A program made the translations under genes and the position numbers. A stretch of 64,000 nt of DNA from Pseudisothecium myosuroides (Eukaryota > Streptophyta > Bryopsida > Hypnales > Lembophyllaceae). Under the pieces are notes generated by a model, which worked only from the letters and a program-made list of their open reading frames with translations, ran no database searches and had not been told where the DNA came from. The stretch spans positions 8,000,501 through 8,064,500 of the forward strand of contig OX637291.1 in assembly GCA_951799445.1 (NCBI GenBank), read 5' to 3'. Below, in pieces: positions 1-11,724 of the stretch (position 1 is the stretch's first letter; every line of letters begins with the position of its first letter).

Positions 1-499
1 GGATGCACGCACTCTGCTGTTTCTATTGAGCGTTTGACACTATGAACGAAAAATATACAAACATGATGATCAGTGGACAGACTCCTCTTCACTCTACAAA
101 GTTATGCTCGTTCTGCACACAATTAGGAGTTACCGAACGTGAACTAGGAAATCACAATGGTGAGATTGTGTCTACACCAGGGTGAGATTATGTCTTCGTA
201 GGCTTACGAGTAGAAAAAGCAGGGTTGGGAATTGGTGGTTGCAATAATCTTGATTACTGCCACTATCTTCTACTTTTATGGCTGAGGAGAAGTCTTTGGG
301 TTTCATAGTTTCTGCGGTTGGGTGTCATGACATTTAGTTTGCAAATGTTGCAATCTCGGTTCCTTTCGCGAGAGTGGTAACCAGCTTCTCAACCAAAGCG
401 ACCATGGTTCTAAAGAGTCAACAGGACGACAACAAACAAACAAGCAAACAAAAAACAAAAACAAAAACAAAAAACCCTCAGGAGGCCAAGGGTGCATAC
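1..499. other. Left edge, no gene called
   Basis: I find no supportable coding region here. Positions 431-477 are a low-complexity run built from CAAA and AAAAC units. If the IQ-motif exon at 500-615 is real, the following exons should lie here or further left. The only open stretch, on the minus strand near 325-395, does not resemble the continuation of an IQM protein. Confidence 0.5.
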
Positions 500-615
500 C
501 AGCCAAAGGACTTGGCCATGATGGCAGCGTCGGCAAGCTCGCGTCGAGCTCGATACCCTCGATACGACTTCTGCATCAACACCACTGCTGCATGCTGCGA
601 CACAACCGCCTCCAT
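500..615 (-). CDS. Possible IQ-motif (calmodulin-binding) protein, first coding exon only
   Basis: Read on the minus strand from the ATG at 613-615, this exon encodes about 38 residues containing MQKSYRGYRARRELADAA. That fits a calmodulin-binding IQ motif followed by the RRxLAD segment seen in plant IQM-type proteins. The exon would end at 500 with a GT donor at 498-499 (G|GTATGC). A possible acceptor (TTTAG) at 655-657 lies upstream, so the exon could start at 654 with 13 more codons before the ATG. I could not find the next exon; the nearest downstream acceptor would create a stop. This may be the 5' part of a gene that leaves the window, or a truncated relic. The IQ pattern is what I see; the IQM assignment is inference. 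Confidence 0.35.
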
Positions 616-654
616 CTCCGCTTCACAAAATATCCCACCTTTGGCAACACCGAC

Positions 655-1304
655 CTAAACCGAATCGTAAACGCAATGAAGTTCACTCTCTGGGGTACGA
701 TCTTCAAATGCAGCTTGGCTACCTCTCTCTTCTCCGTTTTAGGTCACACAACTTAAGATTTTCTAGTTCCTCTTTCTGGTTAGTCCCTCAAGTCCTCTAC
801 ACCCCAAAATGTGGGATCCCAGAAATGCACCTAAAATTAACACCGGAGCATCAGTTTCAAGTCCCAGCTATCAATCCTGTTCCATGAATCAGAAGATCGA
901 AAGAACATGAACTAATCCAACGGGAAACATGAAATGTCTTGAGCTCGCTCTCTCACAGAAAGCTCAATAGCTGCCATGAAAACGTGTACGTACTGGTCAG
1001 ACACGCGACCCCCACCGAACTAAAACACGAACTGGGTCCCTGCTCGTGAGCTTCCAGCACGTTTGGCAAGGATTGTGACTTGTGAGAAAGCAGTGAGAGA
1101 GTGAGATTCTAGGTAGCCACGGCTCGTTGATCCAACTGTTGCCAGCTGGGCCTACATGTCATGAATGTTGCGGCAGTTACCTTCGGACTCTTAACTTCTA
1201 AAGAAGCGTTCGGTGCTCGAGTCAGCTGGAGGATTCTTCGGCAGTCATGGGCTGCAGATTCCACGTGATAAATTTAGGCAAGTGCGTGTGATTGAGAAGA
1301 GGCT
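655..1304. other. Non-coding stretch, nothing recognised
   Basis: This stretch is less AT-rich than most of the window, with no convincing exon chain on either strand. It could be the promoter or leader of the possible IQ-motif gene to its left. Confidence 0.4.
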
Positions 1305-1824
1305 TAAGAGCATTCCCACCACACCAGTGCCCGCTCAGTCTGACGAGCCAGAACAGATTGAGCGGGCCCTGGCGCTGTGAAGGCCGGAGGGTGGAGCAGG
1401 GATCCCCACCGTCCCTCGCTCTGCTCCCACTTCCAAACTTGTTTCCACCTTTCCAGGCTACGTGTGGCTTCTGCACAGGCTTCTTGCTTGTAGTCTTCAC
1501 TGCGTGTTTCCTTCCAAACTTGTTTTCCACCTTTCCATGCTACATGTGGCTTCTGCACAGGCTTCTTGCTTGTAGTCTTCACTGCGTGTCTCCAAAAATA
1601 CCGCGCAATGCCATACTTGAACAAGCTCTGACAATTAGATTCTCCACGATTTGCGGTCTTGAGTCACTGAAGAGGCTCGCTACTCTTGAGTGGCCGGGTG
1701 CATTTTGGACGTGGCCGCTCTCGAAGTTGCTTGTGCAAGAGTCACGGTGGAGGTGAAAAACAAGCAAGGGCCCGCGGGGAGACGGTGCAGCCGTGCCTAG
1801 CGCGTCACAATGGGAATGCTCTTA
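1305..1824. mobile_element. Miniature inverted-repeat element, 14-bp perfect ends
   Basis: The left end TAAGAGCATTCCCA (1305-1318) is a perfect inverted repeat of the right end (1811-1824). The element is about 520 bp, carries no transposase and contains an 80-bp tandem duplication. Short open frames inside it on both strands overlap one another and are not convincing genes. The superfamily is undetermined because I see no clear target-site duplication. Confidence 0.6.
1431..1591. repeat. Tandem duplication, 2 x about 80 bp
   Basis: A unit starting CTTCCAAACTTG at 1431 is repeated from 1511 with one inserted T and a few substitutions. It lies inside the 1305-1824 element. Near identity of the copies suggests a recent duplication. 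Confidence 0.9.
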
Positions 1825-2229
1825 CTAATAACTGGAGTATTGGACACGGCGAACTTACGGTCGGTTGCAGAGCTGAACGTAACAGCAAGGACCACCAACA
1901 GAGACCAGGAGGTCTTGGAGGAAGAGTCCTTTAGGAGTGTTACTGTTGTGGAATAGCAGTACTGCAATTTTGAATGAAAGTCCCTTCAAATTTGAATGGA
2001 AGTTCAATACTGTTGGCAAAAAATAATTCAAAAAATAGATGCTGGAATTGAAGGAGTTTTTTTTTTTTAATCAATTTTTTGGTATGGAGAAAACACAAAT
2101 TTTGGAAGAAATTTTCCCTATTTTTTAGTATCTTCCATGTTTGTTTTCTCAATTTTATTTTCATATCTAACATGAAATGCCAAACGTAACACTTGGGTCC
2201 AATAGTTAGTAGTAGATAGGACAATAGCA

Positions 2230-2659
2230 TTAGGGCATTTGCAATGTTCCTAGGTTCCAAGACAATGACAACGTAAAGGGTCAACTCCAAAAATCACTCT
2301 CCAATGCAATTGGCATTGGTCTCTCTTTATTCCTAGGCCTGTCATTATCCTTCCCAAATCCAACAATTCATCAAAATATGAAGGGCCCGTGACTTGACTC
2401 ACAATACAAAAAATTATTATTGTCATATCATTTTTCCGCATTGTTATGTGTGCTAAAAAATTCAAACTTCCCTTGTTTGTATAGAAATCCTTTTTTTAAG
2501 GTAGAATCTTTTCCTCTCCTTCTTTTTATAATGTTAAAAATTCCACTTGAGGTTTGGATTGTCAGCTTTGCATTGGGTCAATTTGTCCCAAAAAACTCGT
2601 GGAATGTCCCCCCCATTTGGCATTACAGTGTTGCCAAGCCTGCACTCCACATGCTCTTA
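2230..2659. mobile_element. Possible miniature element related to 1305-1824
   Basis: The left end reads TTAGGGCATTTGCAATG. The right end, reverse-complemented, reads TAAGAGCATGTGGAGTG, an imperfect match that also resembles the ends of the 1305-1824 element. The interior is AT-rich and non-coding. The call rests only on these ends. Confidence 0.35.
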
Positions 2660-2976
2660 GGATCAAACCTCTTTTAGCAAACACTTTGTACAGAAATTCA
2701 ATAGCATCTAAAACTGGGACAATAGTTTGAGCTTCTATACATGTCCACAGTCAAAAAATTCATGTTTTTCCTATGATCAAATATTTTTCTTAAAAACCTG
2801 AGTTGATCCAAAAATTCATGAAATATTCTGTGGTTTGTTGCTTCTTTTGCCAAATTGATAGTGGAAAAGTTTGATCAATCGAAATATGTGCAATGTCGAA
2901 TGGGTCACCACACTTAGCTATTTGCCTAACCTCTCTTCGATTAGAAGACCTCGGTGAAATTAACTACAGATGTAAG

Positions 2977-3157
2977 TTACCGTACGTGAAGGTATGATTC
3001 GACAGGTGAGTGCCGAAATAGTTTCTTTTTTCGCGTGCAAAGTGGATTCAGACAGTTAAAAGTATTGGTGGTAATATTTCACTTGTAATATTCCAAACAT
3101 TCAGACTCTTCCAAAAATACTTAATTTATGTCTGAATCTGACCTTCACGTAGGGTAT
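2977..3157. mobile_element. Small inverted-repeat element, CGTACGTGAAGGT family
   Basis: The left end TTACCGTACGTGAAGG matches the inverted right end TACCCTACGTGAAGG. The element is about 180 bp and non-coding. A related copy lies at 3594-3927. Confidence 0.5.
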
Positions 3158-3593
3158 ATTGGAAAGGGAGAGAGAAATCTACTAACTGTAGTGCCATCAT
3201 GGATTCAAACTGCATCACTGAACAGTGCAATTGAGGATGGAATTCTTTGCAACAGTTGCAGAGCAGTCTCTACAGTACCGTATTGATATATCAGGCATGT
3301 TCTTATTTCAAAGGTCAATCTAACTTAACGGAGTAACGGTAGCTTCCACAAGTTTTGGGTGGGGGAGGTTCATACCAGCTGGAAAAGATGCTCCAAGCGC
3401 AGGAAGCACCTCTTCACTGTCATTGAATCTCCGACTCTTCACCGAATCTTCACCGACTCTTCACCGAATCCATGCCAGTGTTCGGGAAAATCCGGCGGCC
3501 AGTTCGAAGTTCAGTTAGCCGCTGAGCGGAAGTGGGAAAAAAAAAATCTGGTTGCAATTTGAAAACATTGTTGAAATCCTAGTGAAAAAATCT

Positions 3594-3927
3594 ATACTAC
3601 TGTACGCGCAAGTCAGTTTCAGCACATTGTGGCCGAAATAGTTTAGTTTTGGAAGTTCGACAGTTTGGCAGCCTTATTTGGATTTCTTCACTTTAGGCAT
3701 TTTGCTTTTTTTAATTTTTAGACAATCCTAATTTTCGATTGATTTGTTCTATTCATGCATGAATGTGTCCTTTTTTCTAAATTTTCTCAAGAAGAATTTA
3801 TAGATGTTCAGAATTAGCAACAATGAAATTTTTCAGATTTTCAGAAATAGTTGTACAATTTTCCAAATTTTTGGCATTTTCCAAATTTTCCCGAGTTATT
3901 TACGAAACTGACCTACACGTACGGTAT
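3594..3927. mobile_element. Second CGTACGTG-family element
   Basis: The left end is TACTGTACGCGCAAGTCAG and the inverted right end is ATACCGTACGTGTAGGTCAG. Both are followed by TTTC and both resemble the ends of the 2977-3157 element. The interior is T-rich and non-coding. Confidence 0.5.
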
Positions 3928-3963
3928 AAAGAATTTAGTTAGGGTAAAAAATAGAAAAAATAA

Positions 3964-4235
3964 TGCAGGACATTAAATCCGTCCTATGAAGTGGAACCTG
4001 CAGGGTGAAAACGTAGAGATTGGGGGGAAAAAAGTCCCCTATTTTGAGCCGTGTCTACGGTTAGATGTAGACCACTTTAAGCTAATTTGGGGTCTCTGAT
4101 TGCAAATATGAAATCAGAATTGAAAAAAATAATAATATGTGAAAAATAAAAAATTCTTGCGTTTTTTTGGGGGGTAAAATTCCTGCGTTTTTATCCTACA
4201 GGGTCCACTTCGTGGGACAGGTTTAACGTCCTGCA
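3964..4235. mobile_element. Miniature element with inverted ends of about 50 bp
   Basis: The ends TGCAGGAC and GTCCTGCA begin an imperfect inverted repeat of about 50 bp. It includes matching GTCCTATGAAGTGGA and TCCACTTCGTGGGAC segments and GAAAACG opposite CGTTTTT. The 272-bp element has no coding capacity and would fold into a hairpin with a loop of about 170 nt. Confidence 0.65.
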
Positions 4236-4239
4236 AAAA

Positions 4240-5162
4240 TAATGGGACTTGGTACTTGAAAAAATGGTTCAAGATGGAGATTAGAGGAAAATAACTAGTA
4301 AAGATTGCAAAAATATCCCGAACATTAATCCACGGGAATTAGAGGAAAATAACTGGTAAAGCTCAAAAAAATACTTCAAACATTGATCCATGCCTAAAGT
4401 TGTAAAACGTTATTACATGTTCTTTTCATTTGCACCAAAAATTACATTAAATTTAAAAAATTGACTTTGATGGTTGTATCCTATAGAGAGAGACCTTCCA
4501 TCAACTTCATCTAACACAAAGTCCATTTCTTATCTACAACCATTTCCTATTTTCTTGTTGTGAATTGTTTGGAATCTTCCAGAATGGAATATTGGGATAA
4601 GTTGGGGCAAGTTGACATAAGAACCCCTTCCCCTCTCAAAATGTTTGGAGCTCCCAACTCAAATCCTAAGTCCAAAAATTCTTCAAAGTTTATTATAGAT
4701 AAGTCTAAAACCAATTTGGATACTTTTAAGTTAAAAGTCGAATGAAATTAGTTTCACATAATAGTAGCTTTGACAATTTTAGTCTTAGCCTAAAATTAAA
4801 TTAAAATAGGTCTAACACCAACTTCTAAACTTTTAGCCTACACATAAATCTAAATCTAAATCTACACATTATTAGTACTGATATTGATAACTTTTGAGTT
4901 ATCTTCACTTTATATATCAAATGTGAACCACACAACGTTATTTTGAGTTATTTTTATAGACTTCATATATCAAAGGTAAACCACACAACATTTTGAATTA
5001 TCTTCACTTCATGTATCAAAGGTAAAACCCACAAATGTAAACTATCTTCACTTCTTCTTGGCTTTCTTGGCTTCACTTCAAGATTCATTGATTATCATTG
5101 TAGGTTGCATCATATTGCACTAAGTTTTATTTTTTAGCTACAGTCTTGTATGACAATATATG
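4240..5162. other. AT-rich intergenic stretch
   Basis: I see no gene. It contains loose repeats such as CACTTCATGTATCAAAGGTAAA and CTTTATATATCAAATGTGAA (4905-5040), which look like a decayed tandem array. Confidence 0.5.
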
Positions 5163-5413
5163 ACACCCTTGTTTTAGGTGATGAGCCCTAATTTTTTTAT
5201 GACGGATTTTAGGTGATGTCAATGTTGACAACTCAAAACTTTTATGTCAACAAAAATGTACAATGTAACATCAATGTTGACATAAAAACATTGGATAGTC
5301 AATATTGATGTTACGTTGTACATTTTGTTGACATAAAAATTTTGGGTTGTCAACATTGACATCATAAAAAATCCGTCATAAAAAATTAGGGCTCGTCACC
5401 TAAAACAAGGGTT
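5163..5413. repeat. Long near-perfect palindrome, possible fold-back element
   Basis: The left arm (about 5163-5281) and right arm (about 5297-5413) are inverted copies over roughly 118 bp. By eye about nine in ten bases match, and the spacer is about 15 bp. A transcript would form a long hairpin. Just beyond the right arm the sequence reads TTATAGTG, the reverse of CACTATAA, which recalls CACTA-type ends, but the left flank does not match, so the class is unproven. Confidence 0.8.
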
Positions 5414-5789
5414 TCTTATAGTGTGACTTTTTTACACTCTATTTGCAATTTCAAGTTTAGCAATTACTAAGATAAAATTGTCAAATTTATTAGTTTATAA
5501 CTATGGTTGGTGATTTCTCATCTAGCAAATCTTTGTTGAATTGGATCTAGGCTTTTATGTCAATTCTTCTTTTTCTTTCTCCAATTAGTCTATGTAATTT
5601 AAGATTCAATAGTTAATTTGATAATAGGATCAATTTTATTGCTTCAGGTGAGAATTTTTCATTAAATAATTTTATTTTGAATTGGATCTAAATCAAAATG
5701 ATCAATATCAATAAATGGATTTGTTTAAGTGGTACATGCACTATTTCCAATTTAGAGATTTTTAGTTGGATAGAGGGAGTACAATGTAT
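5414..5789. other. AT-rich intergenic stretch
   Basis: I see no gene, RNA or clear repeat here. Confidence 0.5.
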
Positions 5790-6485
5790 TTAACCCCTAA
5801 TGATCCAAGCCACCATTTTCTAGTTGCTTTCCCTTTATTTTGAGTTGCCCGTTCTCAAATTTTGAGTTTTATAAATTTAAAACTATTTAAAAATATATAT
5901 ATTGCATTATAAATCCAATGGTGATAGTTTCATCAAATTCCAACTTAAACTCCGCCTTGAAGAATTTTTCAAAATTAAATGGTGTAGTATAGTTTACAGC
6001 TCATTTTGGGGGTTTTAGTTTGGGCATGGAATAAAAAGTTAGTCAACCAACGTGATTCTTGCTCACTTTAATAAGGTCAAATCCACGTCAAAAGAAGCAG
6101 ATCTAAGGAATTCAAGGAGAAGACAAGCCTGTCCCATTTATTTTTTTACAAACACTATTGTCATTTCAGTGACCATTGTGCATTGCATGCTCTACCATGA
6201 ATTGAAAAATGCTTGGAATGTTGTGAAATTTTACATATATGTTTTCAACTCTCTAATCTTTCACTAAGCACAAAAAAAACATCATTTTGAAGTATTCTCA
6301 TAAAGATATCTCCGTGCGGTCAAATAATTTGAATTTTTTTGAGGTACTCACTTTCAATGTGAACTTTAAGACCTTGCTATTACATTCTATCCAATCTCAA
6401 GAAAAAATGAGAAGAAAAATTGCTCAAGTTCTTGGCAATTTTGGCCCATTTTGAAAGTATAAATCCTTAGGACATTAGGGGTTAA
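5790..6485. mobile_element. TTAA-flanked miniature element (family C)
   Basis: The element begins TTAACCCCTAATG and ends CATTAGGGGTTAA, a perfect 13-bp inverted repeat including the TTAA on each side. It is 696 bp and non-coding; the short open frame at 6052-6267 has no recognisable motif. TTAA next to a CCC end is the piggyBac-superfamily plan. Confidence 0.7.
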
Positions 6486-8071
6486 ACAACATCTTTGTAT
6501 GCATTTTTTCATTGCAAAAATTGCTATGTGTAAAAGTTGCATTCAATTTTGTACTCTAGAAATGAATAAATAAAATCAAACATTCTTGGTCTTGTACTTA
6601 AAAAGTGACACAATTTATTAAAACAACCTATTTATTATGAAAGTATGATATTAAAATATATAATTATTAATAATGAAACAATTTTTTATAAACAAATTTT
6701 GTGCCAATTTTTGTTATTAGTGCAAGGTGCAAGAGTAGAAAAATGGTGTGGGTATAAAGTCCACTATTCCAAGTGGCAAGCTATAATAGTGTAAATTCAA
6801 AAGCACACAATGGCATTCGGTGTCCACTCTTAAGAAATACAATTTAGGAAAAATTAGTGACAATTTTAACCCCTAAAATCCTTTGACTATTTTTCACAAA
6901 ACTAGTGTGCCTTGTGCCATTGCCACAACCAAAATAAAAATAAACTGAGTCATTTTTAAAACCAAAAATAACTCAAGAATCTATAACTTTTGCACCACAA
7001 GTCCAAATGCCTCAAAACCAAGCCCGTGCACCCCTCCTTGCCGAGGGTTTTCCGACAGTACCAAGCACGTCACCGAGGGACGCATGGTCTAGGAGATCTC
7101 AACGTAACAAACAAACAAACAAACAACATGTCTTAAGGTATGGATGTCTCCAACATTATCACTTTCTAGTGCATTGAAAATAATTGAAATATAAAAATAT
7201 TTTTCAAAATTTCAACCATATAAATTTGTACTAGACTATTGTAGAACTTTGTAAAAAAAATTGTAGACCATTTGGCAGCATAGATTGCAAGATTATAAAA
7301 TTTGAAGTTAGAAGAGAAGAAATTTTAGACATTGTCCAACAAGGTCAATATAGTTTGACTAAACTTTGTAGAGAAGGAGGCACTATCCAACTTTGGAAAT
7401 TCAGACCATTGAATAGGTAGTTATGTCAGTTATTTGCATGCCAATTTTTAAAGATAATGGAGGTGTTTAACATACTCCAAAACATTTTGCACTAAGAAGA
7501 TGTCCCAAAAACCCCACTGCATGGATAAGATTTCAATTTTTTTTGGATAATTCATTTTTTGGAAGAATCAAAATTCCAATGGTCAACAAAAGCTATCCTC
7601 CTCTTAATCAATTACAATATTTATAATATTTTAAATTTTTTTAAAATCTTATGAGTTTACACTAGAATTTGTGCTGATGGTTCTAAAATTGTTTCAAAAC
7701 TGCCATTTTTAGGGCATTGAGTGAAAATTGCAAAAAACAATTTTTTTTCATTTTCAACAACACATTATTTCTCTATATTACTATGAGAATGTGTGGAAAA
7801 ATTTCAAGACATTTGGCTTTACAAATTGCTAGATATAAGCGTTCAAAGTTAATGAAAAAACTTCATAGTTTGCCAACACTTGCCCAACTACTTGCCCTCT
7901 ATATTACTATATTGCCCTTTTGGCTTGGACACCTAATTGGAAAAAAATTATAGAAACTTGAATCTTTGATAAGAATTTCACTTTCACTCACTCAAATTTG
8001 ACTTCATAGTAACCTACTCAAGTCTCCAATTGTCCATTCATTGAACAATTTGTCTTTCATGGATTAACCCA
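6486..8071. other. AT-rich intergenic stretch with an isolated element end
   Basis: I see no gene. TTAACCCCTAAAATCC at 6866 looks like the left end of another TTAA element, but I found no matching right end. A short (AAAC)n run lies near 7108-7128. Confidence 0.45.
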
Positions 8072-8499
8072 TTAGAAAAAATATCAACCCTTCGAAGGGC
8101 TACTCCAGACTGACAAGCCAAGCTATTAAAAAGCTTGGCCTGTCACTCCAGAACTGTCCTGCAGTGAGCAGTCAGCTTGGCTGATTGATCACCGAAACGG
8201 TCAGAAGTCGCGAATTTTTTTTAATTTAAAAAAAAAAATTAAAAAAAAAATTAAAATTAAAAATTAAAAATTTAAAAAAATTTAAAAAAATTAAATATAT
8301 ATATATATATATATGTATGTATATTTTAAGATTTAAAAAAAAAATTAATCGTAAATTTCGGTTCCTGCACCATTGTCGCTGCAGTTTCAGCTGCCCGGAA
8401 ATAGGGGAAAAACGAATTTTTGAGCAAAAAAACAGTAAAGTTCAGGGTACCTCGGAGGGCTATTGAGCAGCCCTCCGGAGGCCCCAGATTTTCTCTAAT
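8072..8499. mobile_element. Inverted-repeat element (family H) with AT-rich core
   Basis: The left end (TTAGAAAAAAT...AGGGCTACTC) and the inverted right end (TTAGAGAAAATC...AGGGCTGCTC) match over about 34 bp with some mismatches. The core at 8213-8345 is a low-complexity run of A and T including (AT)n around 8294-8314. A related right end lies at 38.1-38.2 kb, and an element with similar ends lies at 46379-46653. Confidence 0.55.
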
Positions 8500-9169
8500 G
8501 CAACTGCCAAATTCAATTAATAAACAAAGTTATATAAGTGGTTTACTAAAATATATGTGAACTAAGAACCTCCACTCATTACATCTAAGCGAAGACTGAC
8601 TAAAATTGGGATACTTCTATTCCTTAATAAATAGGTAAAAACGCTTGTCCAAGTGGAAGTAGATAATTCACCAAATACAAACTAAGAGATGTTTACTTCC
8701 AAAGGTCATCTTAGAAGAGCACCAAGAATTGACATCAAGATCATCCATAAATTAATCACACCATGTGTTATAAAGAATAACTTACAATGAGTGCATACAA
8801 TGGTAGATTTACAAAATGACACATGTTTAATGATTTCTTCCAAGAATTGGGAAGTGAAGAGGGAGGTTCAATTTGGTTTTCAAAAACAAACCCTACTTCT
8901 AAAGACAACTCCCCACGCCACCAAAAGATAGAAACTTCTAAATTTCCTAGAAATATCACTAGACGGTTTGAATTTAGGGACTGATGTCTAGTATTTTGAA
9001 AATAATTTCTTGGATGTGGCTCTACTTGCGCTTGCTTCTCATAAGGAAACACAAGGAGACAAAACTTCTAGGTTGCCAAACTTCAACCATAAGGGGTGTT
9101 AAAGTGACATTCCGAGTTTTTCTCAAAGGATGCCACATATATGCGATAACCAATGGCACAATCCCCCCT
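8500..9169. other. Intergenic stretch, nothing recognised
   Basis: Two overlapping open frames on opposite strands near 8768-9208 show no domain and no splice-linked partners. I treat them as chance. Confidence 0.45.
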
Positions 9170-9822
9170 TTAACCCCTAAATGCCCAAGGCCTTTTTTGA
9201 ACTTCTAGGAGTTTGCTCTAAATCTAACAAAAAGACAACATTTTGATAAGTTGTATCAATTGTTTATCAATTTTAACTGAACAAATAAAAACTAGACATG
9301 TTAGAGGTCACATAGGAAAAGAAAACACAACAATATCACTTATAAATTGAAAGATTATAATGTTTGAACATGAGGGTGTTAAAAATTGCAAAAGTCACTT
9401 GAAGTCTTTCAATCCACTTTTCACATGCCAAATCTAAAAAGTTGGTTAACAAAAAAATATGAGGTTAAAGGACCTAACATGTATAACCCCAATCAATTTA
9501 AGGCTTCTTAAAATCTCTTCTACAATTTTTTTCAATGAATTTCTAATGTGTTTTTCCCTCCAAGATCTAGTGTAATTGATGTCCATTTCCAAGAGCCCTC
9601 AACACTATGGAAAGTCAAGATTGCAATGGTACCCTTGCACAAAATCTTGGATAGAAAAATCATAATCAATCATTCATAATCGGATTTTTGATGCTAAAAC
9701 TAGACTTCACAAAGAATTTTTCAAAAATGTAAATTACTAAAAATAGAAACTTGATTAGGTTTTATTTAACTTCAAAGTTTTGTCGATACCAGAATTTGGT
9801 GCCTCAGGCATTTAGGGGTTAA
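9170..9822 (+). mobile_element. TTAA-flanked miniature element (family A, copy 1)
   Basis: It begins TTAACCCCTAAATGCCCAAG and ends GCATTTAGGGGTTAA. At 653 bp it is non-coding and shares its whole length with the copies at 9830, 33878, 38207 and (inverted) 63385. A recognisable subterminal feature near the right end is CCAGAATTTGGTGCC. The ends and TTAA flanks follow the piggyBac plan. Confidence 0.8.
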
Positions 9823-9829
9823 CTTCCAA

Positions 9830-10467
9830 TTAACCCCTAAATGCCCAAGCCGCCTGTTGAGAGCTTCTCGAAATTTACTCTAAATTGAACAAAAAGTCAA
9901 CATTTTCATAAGTTGTACCAATTTCTTTTGAATTGTAACCGTACAAATTCAAACTAGACATGTTAGAGATCACATAGGAAAAGAAAACATAACAATACCA
10001 CTTACAGATTGAAAGATTATAATGTTTGATCATGAGGGTGTTAAAACTATGAAAAATTTTCAGCTCTCGTTTTGCATGTCACTTCTAAAAATTTGGTCAC
10101 TAAAACAATATGAGGTTATAGAGCACAACCCCAATCAATTTACGGTTTTTCAAAATCTATTCTACAATTTTTTAAAATGAATTTCTAATGTGATTTTTTC
10201 TCCAAGATCTAGTGTATTTGAGGCTCATTTCCAAGAGCCCTCAACACTACGGGAAGTCAAGATTGCAATGGGTATCCTTGTACAAAATCTTGAATAAAAA
10301 AATCATAATCCTTCATTTTTAAGATCAATTTTTTGATCCTAAAACTAGACTTCAAAAAGAGTTCTCCAAAAATATAAACTACTAAAAATAGCAATTTGGT
10401 TGGATTTTATTTAACTTCAAAGTTTTTGAAACACCAGAATCTGGTGCCTTGGGCAGTTAGGGGTTAA
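9830..10467 (+). mobile_element. TTAA-flanked miniature element (family A, copy 2)
   Basis: It begins TTAACCCCTAAATGCCCAAG and ends GGGCAGTTAGGGGTTAA. It is 638 bp and clearly homologous to copy 1 throughout. Only 7 bp separate it from copy 1, so the two are independent neighbours or a local duplication. Confidence 0.8.
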
Positions 10468-10512
10468 CTATGATGCTTACTTAAGACTTTTTGTAACTTA
10501 TAGATGGTTTAT

Positions 10513-10745
10513 CTTAAAACAACGGGTTGGTTACCATGAAAATGATCTTTTTTTTTACAATGTGAATCATCTGCTTAAAAAAGACCCAAAACGCTCATTT
10601 GGAGGTCAAACACTCATTGTGCAAGACCTCTCTTTTTCACACAAAAATTCCACAAATGAACATTTGCACTTCTATCTTACATAGAAGGATTCTTTGTAAT
10701 CCATCAGCCACTTTTATTTCAGCCTTTGCATCCTTATAAAGTTAA
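10513..10745 (+). mobile_element. Decayed TTAA-type element (family D, copy 1)
   Basis: This segment aligns by eye with the 229-bp element at 20779-21007. Shared landmarks are GGTTACCATGAAAATGATC, AAACACTCATTG, AAGACCTC, TTGCACTTCT and a TTTGTAATCCATC segment. It fills the gap between family A copy 2 and the element at 10742. Its own ends are degraded. Confidence 0.55.
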
Positions 10746-11320
10746 CCCTTTAGCACTCTTGCATCTTGTTTATGGATGACGAATATATTCAAACTCATAT
10801 TTTGTTCTCATTACTACTTGGATGAAAGTCATTTTAATTTGTGGAGATACTTTATCAAGTTGTTGTCCTATCTAATGGTTGGATTTGATGTTACTAGGAT
10901 ACATATTTTTCTAAAATTACAAATGAAGAGATATATCAAGTGGTTGACTAAGCCAAAATTGCATTGACTCTAGTTCAAAATTGGATTTGGCAAAAATGAG
11001 GCCATAGGTTTAAAGAACACAAAAATTTCCAAAAATCAAAATGTCAAGAGATCCTCATTTCAAATCCATTCCAACAAATTTTACTCTAATATTTTGCTTG
11101 TAATTGAATTTAGAAGGAATTTTGAAATTCCCCTTTCAAAATTTATAAAAAAATATTGGTGATAGCATTGATGAATTTAGCCTTACGGATGAAATCTAAA
11201 ACTCAAAACCTACAACTTTTATTCATATATCAATTCCAAAATATTCTTCCAAATAGAACTTTGTTATGGTTTTTCTGAAATTGTCAATTCTGGAGAACAC
11301 TCTGTATGCTAAAGGGTTAA
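10742..11320. mobile_element. TTAA-flanked miniature element (family F)
   Basis: It begins TTAACCCTTTAGCA and ends TGCTAAAGGGTTAA, a perfect 14-bp inverted repeat including TTAA. The 579-bp body is non-coding. CCCTTTAG beside TTAA is very close to the ends typical of piggyBac-superfamily elements. Confidence 0.75.
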
Positions 11321-11724
11321 CCATGCATTCCTTCACCATTCACTCATATTTTAGCGATGGGTAGATAAGGGGAGCCCAACTGCCCATACCTTGGCAGATA
11401 ATATCTGCTTAAAACGTGGATACCGGTATACGATAGTTGGCATAAACCACAAGAAAAAACCATGGACAATACCCAGTGCACTGCTAAATTCTGAATTCTT
11501 ACTACGAAACACATGCATTATAAGTGACAACTAGAAAATTACAACAGATTGCCACGAGTTTGCTGGCAGTTCTATAGATTTCAAAACAGGTAGGATAATT
11601 GTGGTGCAAAGTAGAGCGAAGCTTCAAGTCTTCGAGCTCGCACTCCAAGGCTGCTAGTGTTCCTCCACAACTAAGAAAGAAGCTAACATATAGACTGTTA
11701 TTAAACATCTCAACGATTGGAGAT
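11321..11724. other. Downstream flank of the PRA1.A gene
   Basis: This probably includes the 3' untranslated region of the minus-strand gene that ends at 11725. The open frame at 11502-11756 is on the gene's strand but in another frame and is not coding. Confidence 0.45.
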
